Below the pieces are notes generated by a model that had not been told where the DNA came from, ran no database searches, and saw nothing but the letters and a program-made list of their open reading frames with translations. The position numbers were made by a program, and so were the translations under genes. Source: Deinococcus hopiensis KR-140 (GTDB lineage: Bacteria; Deinococcota; Deinococci; Deinococcales; Deinococcaceae). Taken from it: a stretch of DNA of 64,000 nt. Every line of letters begins with the position of its first letter. Within the stretch, counting starts at the first letter, position 1. Below are positions 10,613-21,219 of the stretch, piece after piece. Location of the stretch: NCBI GenBank assembly GCA_943327755.2, contig CALPYF020000006.1:62001-126000 (forward strand), given 5' to 3'.

Positions 10613-11311
10613 ATGCTGGCGATCATTGGCGCGATGGATGAAGAGATCGAGTTGCTTCTGGCGGACCTGATGGCCCGCGAGGACCTGTCGTTCCCCGGTG
10701 TGACGCTGCACCGGGGCGCGCTGGACGGCGTGCCGGTGCTGCTCACGCGCGGCGGGATCGGGAAGGTGAACGCCGCGATGACCACCACGTACCTGCTGAT
10801 GCAGGGCGCGACCCGCGTGATCTTCACGGGCGTAGCGGGCGGCGTGCATCCCGAACTGCGCGTCGGGGACATCGTGGTGAGCACGGACTGCGTGCAGCAC
10901 GACGTGGACGTGACGGCCCTGGGCTACGCGGCGGGGACCGTGCCGGGCGAACTGCCGGCGTGGCCGGCGGACGACACGCTGCGGCTGGTGGCGCTGGAGG
11001 CCGCGCGGGACGTGGAGGGCATCCGCGTGCTGGACGGCCGCGTGGCGAGCGGGGATCAGTTCATCGCCTCCAAGGAGGGCGTGACGCGCCTGTGGACGAG
11101 TTTCGGCGCGGCCTGCGCCGAGATGGAGGGCGCGGCGGTCGCGCAGGTGTGCGCGAAGGCGGGCGTGCCGTTCGTGGTGATCCGTTCGGTCAGCGACACC
11201 GCCGACCATGACGCGAAGGTGGACTACCGGGAGTTCATGCCGCTGGTGGCCCGCCACGCCAAGCAGGTCGTGCGCGGGATGCTGGCGCGCCTGAGCGCCC
11301 AGGCGGGCTGA
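10613..11311 (+). CDS. mtnN: 5'-methylthioadenosine/S-adenosylhomocysteine nucleosidase
   Basis: Cleaves adenine from MTA and SAH, recycling methionine and removing by-product inhibition of methyltransferases; also needed for autoinducer-2 precursor supply where luxS exists. 232 residues, usual length. Signature: IIGAMDEEIELL at the N-terminus (catalytic Glu), TGVAGGVHPELRVGDIVVST, ASGDQFIAS, the purine/ribose-binding CAEMEGAAVAQVC and the catalytic Asp in RSVSDTAD. Four bases separate it from the LrgA-like gene, so the three genes up to 12355 look like one transcript. Confidence 0.93.
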   Translation: MLAIIGAMDEEIELLLADLMAREDLSFPGVTLHRGALDGVPVLLTRGGIGKVNAAMTTTYLLMQGATRVIFTGVAGGVHPELRVGDIVVSTDCVQHDVDVTALGYAAGTVPGELPAWPADDTLRLVALEAARDVEGIRVLDGRVASGDQFIASKEGVTRLWTSFGAACAEMEGAAVAQVCAKAGVPFVVIRSVSDTADHDAKVDYREFMPLVARHAKQVVRGMLARLSAQAG

Positions 11312-11315
11312 GCCC

Positions 11316-11702
11316 GTGACGTCCGGGTCGGTCACGGCGCGCCTGCCGGCCCCGGCCCGCTTCGTGCTGGGGCTGGGGCTGCTGCTGGCGTTCGCGGCGG
11401 CCGGTCAGGCGCTGACGGGCGCGCTGGGCCTGCCGCTGCCGGGGTCGGTGGTGGGGCTGGTGCTGCTGTGGGCGGCGCTGGGCCTGAAACTGGTGCGGCT
11501 GCACTGGATCATGGACGCTGCCGACGGCCTGCTGGGCGTGTTGGGCCTGCTGTTCATCCCGGCTACCGTGGGCTTCCTGCAGTTCCTGAGTGCCGGGGCG
11601 GCATGGGGCCTGTGGCTGCTCGTCATGACGGCGGGTCTGCTCGTGGGGGCGGGCGCGGCGGGCCTGATCGCGTCGCGCCTGCTGCGCCCGGAGGACGCTT
11701 GA
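11316..11702 (+). CDS. CidA/LrgA family holin-like membrane protein
   Basis: 128 residues with about four membrane helices. The CidA/LrgA family is named for control of murein hydrolase export and programmed lysis in staphylococci; recent work on relatives points to roles in pyruvate or glycolate transport with the LrgB partner. The conserved GLPLPGSVVGLVLLWAAL segment (family pattern lPGsviGm.lLf) is present. GTG start is assumed; no strong ribosome site is visible. It overlaps the LrgB-like gene, the standard family arrangement. Confidence 0.8.
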   Translation: MTSGSVTARLPAPARFVLGLGLLLAFAAAGQALTGALGLPLPGSVVGLVLLWAALGLKLVRLHWIMDAADGLLGVLGLLFIPATVGFLQFLSAGAAWGLWLLVMTAGLLVGAGAAGLIASRLLRPEDA

Positions 11703-12355
11703 TCTGGGTCATGCTCACGCTGCTGGCCTTCGCGGCGGGCGTGCTGGCGCAGCTGCGGCTGCGCTCTCCACTGGCGAACCCGACGCTGATCGGTACGCTG
11801 ATCGTCGCGGCGGCGCTGCTGCTCACGCGGGTGACGTACGACACTTACCTGCATGACGTGCAGCCGCTCTCGGCGCTCCTCACGCCCGCCGTGGTCGCGC
11901 TGGCCGTGCCGCTGTACCGCCTGCGGGCACTGCTGGCCCGGCAGTGGCAGGCGCTGCTGCTGGGCGGCCTGAGCGGCACGGCGCTGGGCGTCGGGGTGGA
12001 CACCCTGCTGGCCCGGGCGCTGCACCTCTCCCCTGACGCGCAGCGGGCCCTGCACACCGCGCCCGCCACCAGCCCCGTCGCGCTGCAACTCGCGCCGTTC
12101 ACGCACGCGCCCCCCGCACTGGCCGCTACACTGGCGGTCCTGTCCGGCCTGATCGGCGCGCTGATCCTCCCCGCCCTCCTGACTGCCCTGCGCGTCCGGC
12201 ATCCGCTGGCGCGCGGCATCGCCATCGGGTCCGTCGCGCACGGCGTCGGCACTGCCCGCGCCCGCGAGGAGGGCGAACAGGCGGGCGCGGCCTCCTCCAT
12301 CGGCATGGGGCTCGCCGCGCTGACCGTCACACTGATCGTGGCCCTGCTGGCCTAG
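11699..12355 (+). CDS. LrgB/CidB family membrane protein
   Basis: 218-residue multi-pass membrane protein, partner of the LrgA-like protein just upstream. Family features: repeated hydrophobic helices, the SPVALQLA segment (family TPiA) and GIAIGSVAHGVGTARA (family G.AaHgiGTaraiee). TTG 11699 overlaps the upstream stop (TTGA) with GGAGGA four bases before it; ATG 11711 is an alternative with a worse ribosome-site distance. A fused LrgA-LrgB transporter exists in plants; here they are separate. Confidence 0.8.
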   Translation: MIWVMLTLLAFAAGVLAQLRLRSPLANPTLIGTLIVAAALLLTRVTYDTYLHDVQPLSALLTPAVVALAVPLYRLRALLARQWQALLLGGLSGTALGVGVDTLLARALHLSPDAQRALHTAPATSPVALQLAPFTHAPPALAATLAVLSGLIGALILPALLTALRVRHPLARGIAIGSVAHGVGTARAREEGEQAGAASSIGMGLAALTVTLIVALLA

Positions 12356-12381
12356 GCGGAGCAGGCCAGGGCGGCGGGCGG

Positions 12382-12996
12382 TCAGGTCAGGGACAGGCCG
12401 AAGGTCACGCTGCCGGGCGCGCGGCCCAGTTCCTGGAATCCCAGGTGCCGGTAGAAGCCCTGCGCGCGGGCGTTGCCCTCCCCCACGCCCAGGTGAACGC
12501 CGCAGACCCCGGCGGCACGCAGGGCGTCCAGCAGGGTGGCCATCAGCGCCCGCCCCCGTCCGCCTCCCTGCGCGGCGGGCAGCAGGTCGATATGGAGGTG
12601 CGCCGGGTATCCGGTCAGCACGGCCTGCGGCGCGCGGGGCGGGTGGTGGATCAGGTGCGCGATCCGCTCGTCGGGCGTGCGCTCGGCGCGGGGAACGCCC
12701 GCCGGATCGGGGTACAGCTCCCGCAGGGGCGGCCACCACTCGCGGTCCAGGGTGGCCTCGAAGGCCGCCGTGTCGGGGACGCCCAGGACATAGCCCGTCA
12801 CCTCACCGCTTCCCTGGTCCTCCAGCACGAACGCGAAGTCCGGCGCGTGCGTCAGGTACGGCCCGGCGTACACGTGCCCCAGGATCAGGGGGTCGGCGTA
12901 CAGGTGGGTGGCGTCCTGGCCACTGGCACCCGTTTCCAGGCAGATGCGGTACAGCGCGGCGCGATCGGTCTCGCGGGCGGGGCGCAGGGTGAACAT
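12382..12996 (-). CDS. GNAT family N-acetyltransferase
   Basis: 204 residues. N-terminal FTLRPARETDRAALYRIC is the usual GNAT first strand and helix; the acetyl-CoA loop is AAQGGGRGRALM and the end carries NARAQGFYRHLGF. The insert of about 60 residues between them (LDREWWPPLRELYPDP and LIHHPPRAP) resembles the acetyltransferase group related to the C-terminal domain of eukaryotic O-GlcNAcase. Substrate unknown. Convergent with the LrgB-like gene; CACTGT five bases before ATG 12996 is a weak -10 candidate. Confidence 0.82.
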   Translation of the reverse strand: MFTLRPARETDRAALYRICLETGASGQDATHLYADPLILGHVYAGPYLTHAPDFAFVLEDQGSGEVTGYVLGVPDTAAFEATLDREWWPPLRELYPDPAGVPRAERTPDERIAHLIHHPPRAPQAVLTGYPAHLHIDLLPAAQGGGRGRALMATLLDALRAAGVCGVHLGVGEGNARAQGFYRHLGFQELGRAPGSVTFGLSLT

Positions 12997-13084
12997 GCCC
13001 CACAGTGCAGCACACCGGACCCCGCCCGGGCCCGACGGGTGGTGCGAACCTGCCCCGGCGCAGCATTCTGTTCACAGCGGAATG

Positions 13085-13090
13085 TAGAAT
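13085..13090 (+). promoter_or_regulatory. -10 TAGAAT of ruvA
   Basis: TAGAAT, seven bases (GGGGGCG), ATG 13098. No known DNA-damage motif was recognised in the short upstream gap. Confidence 0.6.
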
Positions 13091-13097
13091 GGGGGCG

Positions 13098-13697
13098 ATG
13101 ATCGCCTACCTGTCCGGCACCGTCCGGGAAGTCCGAGAGAACAGCGCCGTCGTCGTCGCGGGCGGCGTCGGCTACGAGGTCCAGTGCCCCGTCAGCACCC
13201 TGGGCAAGCTGACCGTCGGCGAGACCGCCGAACTGAACACCCGCTTCATCGTCCGCGAGGACGCCCAGCTGCTGTTCGGCTTCCACGACGCCGACAGCGT
13301 CCGCGTGTTCGACCTGCTGACCAGCGTCAGCGGCGTGGGGCCCAAGCTGGCGCTGGCGCTGCTGTCCGCCATGCCCGTCAGTGCCCTGGCCGCCGGGCTG
13401 CTCGGCGGGGACGTGAAACTGCTGTCCAGCGTCAGCGGCGTCGGGAAGAAGACCGCCGAACGGCTCGTGCTGGAACTTCAGAGCAAGATCCCCGAGCACC
13501 TCGCCGCGCCTGCCACGGGGGGCGGCGTGAAGGCCGCGCGGGTCACGAGCACCGCCGGACGCGACGCCGTGGACGCCCTGCTCGCCCTGGGCTTCCGCGA
13601 GGCGCAGGTGCGCGGCGTGGTCGCCGAACTCATCTCCAGCGACCCCGACCTGAGTGCCGACAGCCTGATCCGCAAGAGCCTGGGCAAGCTGCGCTGA
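13098..13697 (+). CDS. ruvA: Holliday junction branch migration protein RuvA
   Basis: Tetrameric DNA-binding protein that holds Holliday junctions flat and loads the RuvB motor during recombination. 199 residues, normal length. N-terminal OB domain (MIAYLSGTVREV ... GGVGYEV), two helix-hairpin-helix motifs (SVSGVGPKLA and SVSGVGKKTAERL), then a linker and a C-terminal three-helix RuvB-binding domain (DAVDALLALGFREAQV). ruvB and ruvC are not adjacent. Relevant to the extreme DNA repair of this genus. Confidence 0.95.
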   Translation: MIAYLSGTVREVRENSAVVVAGGVGYEVQCPVSTLGKLTVGETAELNTRFIVREDAQLLFGFHDADSVRVFDLLTSVSGVGPKLALALLSAMPVSALAAGLLGGDVKLLSSVSGVGKKTAERLVLELQSKIPEHLAAPATGGGVKAARVTSTAGRDAVDALLALGFREAQVRGVVAELISSDPDLSADSLIRKSLGKLR

Positions 13698-13716
13698 CGC
13701 GCGCCGGGCCGGGCGC

Positions 13717-15033
13717 TTACTTGCCCACGCAGAAGTTGCGGAACACGGCGTCCACGACGTCCTCCTGCACGTCCCGGCCCGTCAGCTCGGCCAGGGCGCG
13801 CAGGGCTTCTTCCAGTTCGTACCCGGCCAGATCGTCCGGGAGGGTCTGCGCGGCCTGGATGTGCGCCAGGGCGCGGCGGGCGGCGTCGGCCTGCCGCTCG
13901 GTGGTCAGCCACGCCTCGCCGCGCGCCGTGTCGCCCAGCAGAGCCGCCTGGATCGCGTCCCGCAGCGCGGGGAGGCCTGCGCCGGTCACGGCGCTGACGT
14001 CCAGCGCGGCCGGGTCCGTCCACGCGCCCGGCAGGTCGGCCTTGGTGCGGACGTGGATGACGCGGGCGCCGCTCAGGTCGGCGGGCAGGGCCTCGCGGGG
14101 GGCGCTGCCGTCCTCCAGCGCCAGGACCAGATCGGCGGCGCCCGCGAGGCTCAGCGCCTGCCGCACCCCGGCGGCCTCAATGGCGTCCCCGGTCTCGCGG
14201 ATGCCCGCCGTGTCCACCAGCGTGACGGGCACCCCGGCGAGTTCCACGGCGGCCTCCAGATAGTCGCGGGTGGTCCCGGCGATGGGCGTGACGATACTGC
14301 GCTCATAGCCCAGCAGGGCGTTCAGGAGGCTGCTCTTGCCCGCGTTGGGCCGCCCGATCAGCGCCAGCCGCGCGCCGCGCGTGGCGACCTGCCCGGCCCG
14401 CGCGGACGCCAGCAGGTCCCGCAGGTCCGACTCGGCCTGCGTCAGGGGGAGGGTGCGGTCCTCGTCCGGCACGCCCTCCTCGGGGTAGTCCAGCAGGGCC
14501 TGGATGGCCGCCAGGGTGCGGGTGACGCCGCGCGCGACGCCGTCCACGCGGTCGCCCAGCGCGCCGCTGAGGCCCAGGGTGGCCTGCCGGCGGGCGGTGT
14601 CGGTCTGCGCCTCGATGAGGTTCAGGACTGCCTCGGCCTGCGCGAGGTCCAGGCGGCCGCTCAGGTACGCGCGCAGCGTGAACTCGCCGGGCCGGGCGGG
14701 GCGCGCGCCGCAGTCCAGCGTGGCCTGGAGGACGCGGGCCAGGACGGCGGGGCTGCCGTGCGTCTGGAGTTCCGCGACGTCCTCGCCGGTGTAGCTGCGC
14801 GGGCCCTTGAAGATCAGGCACAGGCCCTCGTCGAGCACCTCGCCGCTGGCGTCCAGCAGGTGCCCGAACAGGAAGCGGCCGCCGGGCGTGCGCGAGGGAG
14901 CGCGGCGGCCCCGGAACACCCGGTCGGCGACACTCAGCGCGGCGGGGCCGCTGACGCGCACGATGCCCACGCCCGCGCTGCCGGGAGCGGTGGCGATGGC
15001 GGCGATGGTGTCTTGCAGGCCGGAGCGGGTCAC
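13717..15033 (-). CDS. mnmE: tRNA uridine-5-carboxymethylaminomethyl GTPase MnmE
   Basis: With MnmG it modifies U34 of tRNAs reading split codon boxes. 438 residues: N-terminal tetrahydrofolate-binding domain (IAAIATAPGSAGVGIVRVSG), helical domain, inserted G domain (GRPNAGKSSLLN, the AGTTRDYLE switch, DTAG, RTKAD) and the C-terminal FCVGK tail whose cysteine is conserved (usually FCIGK). GTG 15033 is chosen over ATG 15051 because TACCCT lies six bases before it. Stops 20 bases from the convergent ruvA stop. Confidence 0.94.
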   Translation of the reverse strand: MTRSGLQDTIAAIATAPGSAGVGIVRVSGPAALSVADRVFRGRRAPSRTPGGRFLFGHLLDASGEVLDEGLCLIFKGPRSYTGEDVAELQTHGSPAVLARVLQATLDCGARPARPGEFTLRAYLSGRLDLAQAEAVLNLIEAQTDTARRQATLGLSGALGDRVDGVARGVTRTLAAIQALLDYPEEGVPDEDRTLPLTQAESDLRDLLASARAGQVATRGARLALIGRPNAGKSSLLNALLGYERSIVTPIAGTTRDYLEAAVELAGVPVTLVDTAGIRETGDAIEAAGVRQALSLAGAADLVLALEDGSAPREALPADLSGARVIHVRTKADLPGAWTDPAALDVSAVTGAGLPALRDAIQAALLGDTARGEAWLTTERQADAARRALAHIQAAQTLPDDLAGYELEEALRALAELTGRDVQEDVVDAVFRNFCVGK

Positions 15034-15039
15034 GCGGGC

Positions 15040-15045
15040 AGGGTA
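15040..15045 (-). promoter_or_regulatory. -10 TACCCT of mnmE
   Basis: TACCCT on the minus strand, six bases before GTG 15033. Confidence 0.55.
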
Positions 15046-15097
15046 GCGCATGAGCGCGCGGCTTCACGTGACGGCGAGCTTTCTCATGCGGGGGCTC

Positions 15098-15103
15098 TAG
15101 CAT
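15098..15103 (+). promoter_or_regulatory. -10 TAGCAT of the exported protein gene
   Basis: TAGCAT, seven bases, ATG 15111; favours that ATG over the one at 15102. Confidence 0.55.
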
Positions 15104-15110
15104 GCCGGCT

Positions 15111-15884
15111 ATGCGTCTTGCCCTGCCTGTCACCCTGAGCCTCGCCCTGCTCGGCCCGGCCACCCTGGCCCAGACGGCCCCGGCTCCGGCCACGCCTGCG
15201 ACCTCCACCCCTGCCAAGAGCAGCGCGTCCGCCGCGACGAACCGGGGCGTGAGCGCACTGGCGGTGGAGGTCGGCTCGGTCGTCAAGGGCCGGCTGCTGG
15301 ACTGCCCCGCCAGCCTGAAACTCAGCGTGAACGCCGTGTGCCTGTACGTGCAGACGCCCGCCGCCACCCTGCGCCCCCTGGTGAAGGGCAAGCTGGCGGC
15401 CCGCGCCGGCGACTGGAAGACCACCGGCAAGACCAGCGCGCTGCTCGTGAAGGACACCCCGGCGAACTTCGTGCTGCTCAGCGCCCTGAACGACAAGGAG
15501 ACCCTGGTGGTCGTGGACACGGCCCCCACGGCCAAGGCCGCCGCCCCGGTGAAGGTGGCCGCGCCCGCCGGGATCGTCAGGGGTCAGCCGTACGTGCTGG
15601 GCAGCGATCTGGTGGGCGTGGTGAAGGTCACCGCGCTGGGCGGCGGGAAGTACCGCCTGTCGAACGCCGATCAGGGCACCCTGACGGTCACGGTGGGCGC
15701 GCGCGCCGCGCAGACCGACGCGGGCGCCGTGGAACTGCCCCTGGCCCCCGCCACGGACGGCAAGAACCTGATCTTCCCGATCTCGGGCCTGCGCGCGCTG
15801 GGCTGCACCACCACCCCGAACGGTGGCGTCCTGACCGTGGCGTGCGGGTCGGACAGCGTGGGACTGAAACCCATCGTGTTCTGA
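15111..15884 (+). CDS. Hypothetical exported protein
   Basis: 257 residues with a clear signal peptide (MRLALPVTLSLALLGPATLAQT, cleavage near LAQ), then an Ala/Thr/Pro-rich linker and a beta-rich mature domain with four cysteines (LLDCPAS, NAVCLY, ALGCTTT, TVACGS) that could form two disulfides. The end (ELPLAPATDGKNLIFPISGLRALGC) faintly recalls copper-amine-oxidase N-terminal 'stalk' repeats, but this is only suggestive. No enzyme motif. A clean intrinsic terminator follows. Confidence 0.7.
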   Translation: MRLALPVTLSLALLGPATLAQTAPAPATPATSTPAKSSASAATNRGVSALAVEVGSVVKGRLLDCPASLKLSVNAVCLYVQTPAATLRPLVKGKLAARAGDWKTTGKTSALLVKDTPANFVLLSALNDKETLVVVDTAPTAKAAAPVKVAAPAGIVRGQPYVLGSDLVGVVKVTALGGGKYRLSNADQGTLTVTVGARAAQTDAGAVELPLAPATDGKNLIFPISGLRALGCTTTPNGGVLTVACGSDSVGLKPIVF

Positions 15885-15915
15885 GCGCCCTGCGCGCAGC
15901 AGATGACCAGCGAAG

Positions 15916-15936
15916 GGAGCCTGCGGGCTCCTTTTT
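15916..15936 (+). terminator. Intrinsic terminator
   Basis: GGAGCC, loop TGCG, GGCTCC, then TTTTT: textbook rho-independent terminator for the exported protein gene. Confidence 0.85.
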
Positions 15937-16067
15937 GCTGCCGCCCCACCCGGCCTTCACCGGACCTTAGGGGAAGCCCGGCGGGGAACGGGCCGGCACC
16001 CCGGGCCGTACTGGGGGGCGGTAAGCTGCGGGTCAAGCCCGAGCCCCATTTCACAGGAGGAACCACC

Positions 16068-16757
16068 ATGAGCATCCTTGACCGCCTGTCGCGCCTGCTG
16101 CGCGCGAACGTGAACGACCTGATCAGCAAGGCTGAGGACCCCGGCAAGATCATCGAGCAGGCCCTGCGCGACATGCGCGCCGCGTACGCCGAGGCGCGCA
16201 GCGAGGTGGCCGACGCCATGAGTCAGAACGCCAAGCTGGAACGCGAGGCGAACACCAACCGCCGCATGGCCAGCGAGTACGAGAAGAAGGCCGAGGAGGC
16301 CCTGCGTGGCGGCAGCGAAGACCTCGCCCGCGAGGCGCTGCGCCGCTCGCAGAACGCCAAGGACCTCGCGGCGGGCTTCGAGGAGCAGCTCAGCACGCAG
16401 TCGCAGACGGTCGAGCAGCTCAAGACCCAGTTGCGCGCGCTGGAAGCCAAGATCGACGAGATGGAGAGCAAGAAGAGCCTGCTGGCGGCCCGGCAGAAGA
16501 CCGCGCAGGCCGGGGCGACCCTGGACCGCGTGTCCGGCTTCAGCAAGGCCGGCGGGGCCATGGACGCCTTCGAGGACATGGAGCAGAAGGTCTCCGGCAT
16601 GGAGGACCGCAACCGCGCCATGCAGGACCTGCGTAAGGAGAACGACTTCGACGCGCAGCTCAAGGACCTGGGCCGCAACCGCGAGATCGACGACGCTTTC
16701 GCGGCCCTGAAGGCCAAGGTGCAGGGCGAGGGGGGCGGCAGCAACAGCGGCAGCTGA
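16068..16757 (+). CDS. pspA: Phage shock protein A / IM30 family protein
   Basis: Membrane-protecting ESCRT-III-like coiled-coil protein that coats the inner face of the cytoplasmic membrane under stress. 229 residues: start MSILDRLSRLLRANVNDLISKAEDPGKI is the amphipathic helix and helix 1 of the family, then a long charged coiled coil without proline to about residue 150, then two shorter helices. The C-terminus ends in a short Gly/Ser tail. ATG 16068 has AGGAGG seven bases upstream. No pspBC or pspF genes are nearby. Confidence 0.9.
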   Translation: MSILDRLSRLLRANVNDLISKAEDPGKIIEQALRDMRAAYAEARSEVADAMSQNAKLEREANTNRRMASEYEKKAEEALRGGSEDLAREALRRSQNAKDLAAGFEEQLSTQSQTVEQLKTQLRALEAKIDEMESKKSLLAARQKTAQAGATLDRVSGFSKAGGAMDAFEDMEQKVSGMEDRNRAMQDLRKENDFDAQLKDLGRNREIDDAFAALKAKVQGEGGGSNSGS

Positions 16758-16829
16758 ACGGGGTACGGGGGGGCGCGCGGGCGAGAGCTGGTGCGCCCCT
16801 CTCCTATGACGCAGGGCATTCCAGCGGTC

Positions 16830-16834
16830 GGAGG
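16830..16834 (+). promoter_or_regulatory. Ribosome binding site deciding the esterase start
   Basis: GGAGG lies three bases before ATG 16838 but six before ATG 16841; the second is at the better distance. Confidence 0.5.
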
Positions 16835-16840
16835 ACGATG

Positions 16841-18436
16841 ATGCGGACACGGATCGGTAAGGGACGCGCGGCGCTGCTGGCCGCGCTGCTGGGCACAGGA
16901 AGCTGGGCCGCCGGACAGACTGCGGGCCCGGTGACCACGTCGCAGGGCCCGGTGCAGGGCGTCACGAAGGGCGCCGTCACGCAGTACCTGGGGCTACCGT
17001 ACGCCGCGCCGCCCACCGGATCCAACCGCTGGCGACCGCCGCAGCCGGCCCCCACCTGGACCTCCGCCCGCGTGGCCGATCAGCTGAGCCCGGTGTGCAC
17101 GCAGGTGATCTCGGCGCTGTTCGCGCTGCCCGGCGAGACCGTGGGGGACGTGAAGGGCCAGGAGGACTGCCTGTACCTGAACGTGTACGTGCCGCAGGGC
17201 CGCCCGGGACCGCTGCCGGTGATGGTCTGGATTCACGGCGGGGCGTTCGTGAACGGCTCGGCCGGGCTGTACGACGCCTCCGAACTGGTGCGGCGCGAGG
17301 GCGTGGTCGTGGTGACCATCAACTACCGCCTGGGTGCGCTGGGCTTCATGGCCCTGCCGGAACTGGATCAGGAATCCACGGACGGCACGAGCGGCAACTA
17401 CGGCTTCATGGACCAGCAGGCGGCGCTGCGCTGGGTGCAGGCCAACATCGCGGCGTTCGGTGGGGACCGGCAGAACGTCACGCTGTTCGGCGAGTCGGCC
17501 GGTGGATACAGCATCTGCGCGCACATGGCCTCGCCCGGCTCGGCGGGGCTGTTCCAGAAGGCCGTGATCATGAGCGGCCTGTGCGGCAGTCCCGGCAACA
17601 CGGTCTCCGCGGCCGAGGCGGCGCAGCGGAACGTGGCGTACGCCTCCCGCCTGGGCTGCCGGCAGGACACACTGGCGTGCCTGCGCGCCCTGGATCCGGC
17701 GCGGCTGGCCAGGGCCACGGTGCCGGGCGTGCGCCCGCTGTCGAATCTGGTGTGGGCGCCGGTCCACGGGGGCGAGGTGCTGCCCCGGCCGCTGCTGGAG
17801 ACCTTCCAGAACGGGGTGTTCAACAAGGTGCCGGTCGTGGCGGGCACCACCCGGGACGAGGGGCGCCTGTTCGTGAAGGTCGGGGTGCCCGAGGGCCGCA
17901 CCATGTCGCTGCCGCTGTACTGGGGCGCGGCGGGGCTGCTGACCGGCGTGCCGAACGTGACCCGCGCGCTGCGCGAGTACCCGGGCCGGGGGGAGGGCAC
18001 GCCCGCGCTGGCGTTCTCGAACATGTTCACGGACGCGGTCTTCGCCTGCCCGGCCGTGAACGTGGCGGGCGCCCTGGCGCGCTTCGTGCCGGTGTACGCC
18101 TACGAGTTCGCCGATCCACAGGCCGCGACCGAGATTCCCAGCCCGCCGGACCTGCCGGGCCTGGGCTCGGCGCACTCGAGCGAGCTGGTGTACCTGTTCC
18201 GCACGCGCCTGCCGGGGCTGGGCGATCCGGCAGCGTTCACGGCCGCGCAGGCGGGCCTCGCGGACGCATTCGCGGGCGGTGTGGGGGGATTCGCGCGCGC
18301 CGGGCAGCCGGGCTGGACGGCCTACGACGCGGCGCATGGGAACGTGGAGGTCTTCACGCCGTCGGGCAACGCACTGAGCACGACGTTCGCGCAGGCCCAC
18401 AGGTGTGACTTCTGGAATGGCCTGAGACTGCCGTAG
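16841..18436 (+). CDS. Secreted type-B carboxylesterase
   Basis: Alpha/beta-hydrolase of the acetylcholinesterase/carboxylesterase B family, exported by an N-terminal signal peptide (RAALLAALLGTGSWAAG). 531 residues. Oxyanion hole WIHGGAF (about residue 130), nucleophile Ser219 in GESAGG, the acid Glu in TTRDEG, and the catalytic His in GSAHSSEL. EDCLYLNVYVP is the family signature 2. Two Cys pairs (CGS, CRQDTLAC) fit an extracytoplasmic enzyme. Substrate range not predictable. Terminator just downstream. Confidence 0.9.
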   Translation: MRTRIGKGRAALLAALLGTGSWAAGQTAGPVTTSQGPVQGVTKGAVTQYLGLPYAAPPTGSNRWRPPQPAPTWTSARVADQLSPVCTQVISALFALPGETVGDVKGQEDCLYLNVYVPQGRPGPLPVMVWIHGGAFVNGSAGLYDASELVRREGVVVVTINYRLGALGFMALPELDQESTDGTSGNYGFMDQQAALRWVQANIAAFGGDRQNVTLFGESAGGYSICAHMASPGSAGLFQKAVIMSGLCGSPGNTVSAAEAAQRNVAYASRLGCRQDTLACLRALDPARLARATVPGVRPLSNLVWAPVHGGEVLPRPLLETFQNGVFNKVPVVAGTTRDEGRLFVKVGVPEGRTMSLPLYWGAAGLLTGVPNVTRALREYPGRGEGTPALAFSNMFTDAVFACPAVNVAGALARFVPVYAYEFADPQAATEIPSPPDLPGLGSAHSSELVYLFRTRLPGLGDPAAFTAAQAGLADAFAGGVGGFARAGQPGWTAYDAAHGNVEVFTPSGNALSTTFAQAHRCDFWNGLRLP

Positions 18437-18450
18437 CGCCGCTACAGGAC

Positions 18451-18490
18451 GAGGGAGCCGCAGCGTACCCACGCGGCTCCCTCCCTCTTT
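18451..18490 (+). terminator. Terminator after the carboxylesterase gene
   Basis: GAGGGAGCCGC pairs with GCGGCTCCCTC (11 pairs, 11-base loop), followed by CCTCTTT. Confidence 0.7.
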
Positions 18491-18551
18491 GGGGGGACGT
18501 TCGTCAGGGGAACTTCATGTTTGCTGACAGAATGAGGGCGATGAGGCGTTC

Positions 18552-18557
18552 TAAGCT
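18552..18557 (+). promoter_or_regulatory. -10 TAAGCT of the lipoprotein-dxs operon
   Basis: TAAGCT, seven bases, ATG 18565. Earlier in-frame ATGs at 18517 and 18541 would lie upstream of it. Confidence 0.55.
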
Positions 18558-18564
18558 TGGTGCC

Positions 18565-19256
18565 ATGCCTGCCCCCCGTTTCCCGCTCGCTGCCGTGCTG
18601 GCCGGCGCCCTGTGCGCCGCGCTGGGGTCGTGCGCCCCGCAGGCGACCGCTCCTGGCACGGTGCAGAGCAGCACGCCGCTGACCCGCGCGTCGTTCTACC
18701 CGCAGGAGACGGGGCTGGCGTGGGCGTACCTGCCGGAGGGCGAGGCGGCGGGCGGCGTGCCGTATGTGGTGCAGAACCTCGGGCCGACGCTGTTCGGTGG
18801 TGAGGCAGTGAGTGCCACGCGCATGACCGGGCGCGGCGCGGACCAGACGTGGTACCGCGTGACCGACGCGCAGGGCGTGAGACTGCTCGGCATCCGCAAG
18901 CCGGGCGTGACGGTGCGGCTGCAACCGGCGTGGCTGGAGTACCCCGCGCCGGACGCGTGGCGGGCGGGCCTGACGTGGCAGGGGCAGAGTCAGGTTTCGC
19001 TCGTCGCGGACGACGGGACGGTGAAGGGCAGCGGCACGCTGTCGTACTCTTACCTGGTGCAGGAACGCCGCACGGTGAGTACGCCGGGCGGGCGTTTCGA
19101 CGTGTGGGTGGTGACGCGCCAGATCAGCGACACGGTGGGGGGGCTGTTCCCGGCCACCCAGCAGCTGTGGTTCACGCCTTTCGTGGGCGAGGTGCGCACG
19201 CCCGAGGGGCTGCTCCTGACGGAGCGGAACTTCGCCCCGCGTTCAGGAGGACAACC

Positions 19257-19260
<4 letters not shown>
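18565..19260 (+). CDS. Hypothetical lipoprotein co-transcribed with dxs
   Basis: 231-residue lipoprotein: signal peptide MPAPRFPLAAVLAGALCAALGSC with lipobox ALGSC. The mature part is beta-rich with no recognised domain; it has a repeated pattern of aromatic-ended strands (LAWAYLPEG, WLEYP, LWFTPFVGEVRT) reminiscent of small lipid- or ligand-binding barrels. Its stop overlaps the dxs start (ATGA), so the two are translationally coupled. Nothing in the sequence explains why an envelope protein should sit with an isoprenoid enzyme. Alternative starts 18541 and 18517 would add 8 and 16 residues. Confidence 0.7.
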
Positions 19261-21149
<1,889 letters not shown>

Positions 21150-21162
21150 CAGGTTGATAGTG

Positions 21163-21213
21163 GAAAGTTGATGGTTGATGGAAGGGGCGCCCCTCTATCA
21201 ACCATCAACTTTC
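21163..21213. repeat. Heptad-type inverted repeat C between dxs and proA
   Basis: GAAAGTTGATGGTTGAT (21163-21179) is repeated perfectly inverted at 21197-21213; GGGGC/GCCCC extends the stem near the loop. The arms are built of GTTGATA, GTTGATG-like 7-base units. It lies between convergent genes and likely stops transcription in both directions. Confidence 0.65.
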
Positions 21214-21219
21214 AACCAT

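Noticed and set aside
15102..15110. ATG 15102 as start of the exported protein
   Set aside because: It overlaps the -10 TAGCAT; ATG 15111 is seven bases after it and begins a cleaner signal peptide.
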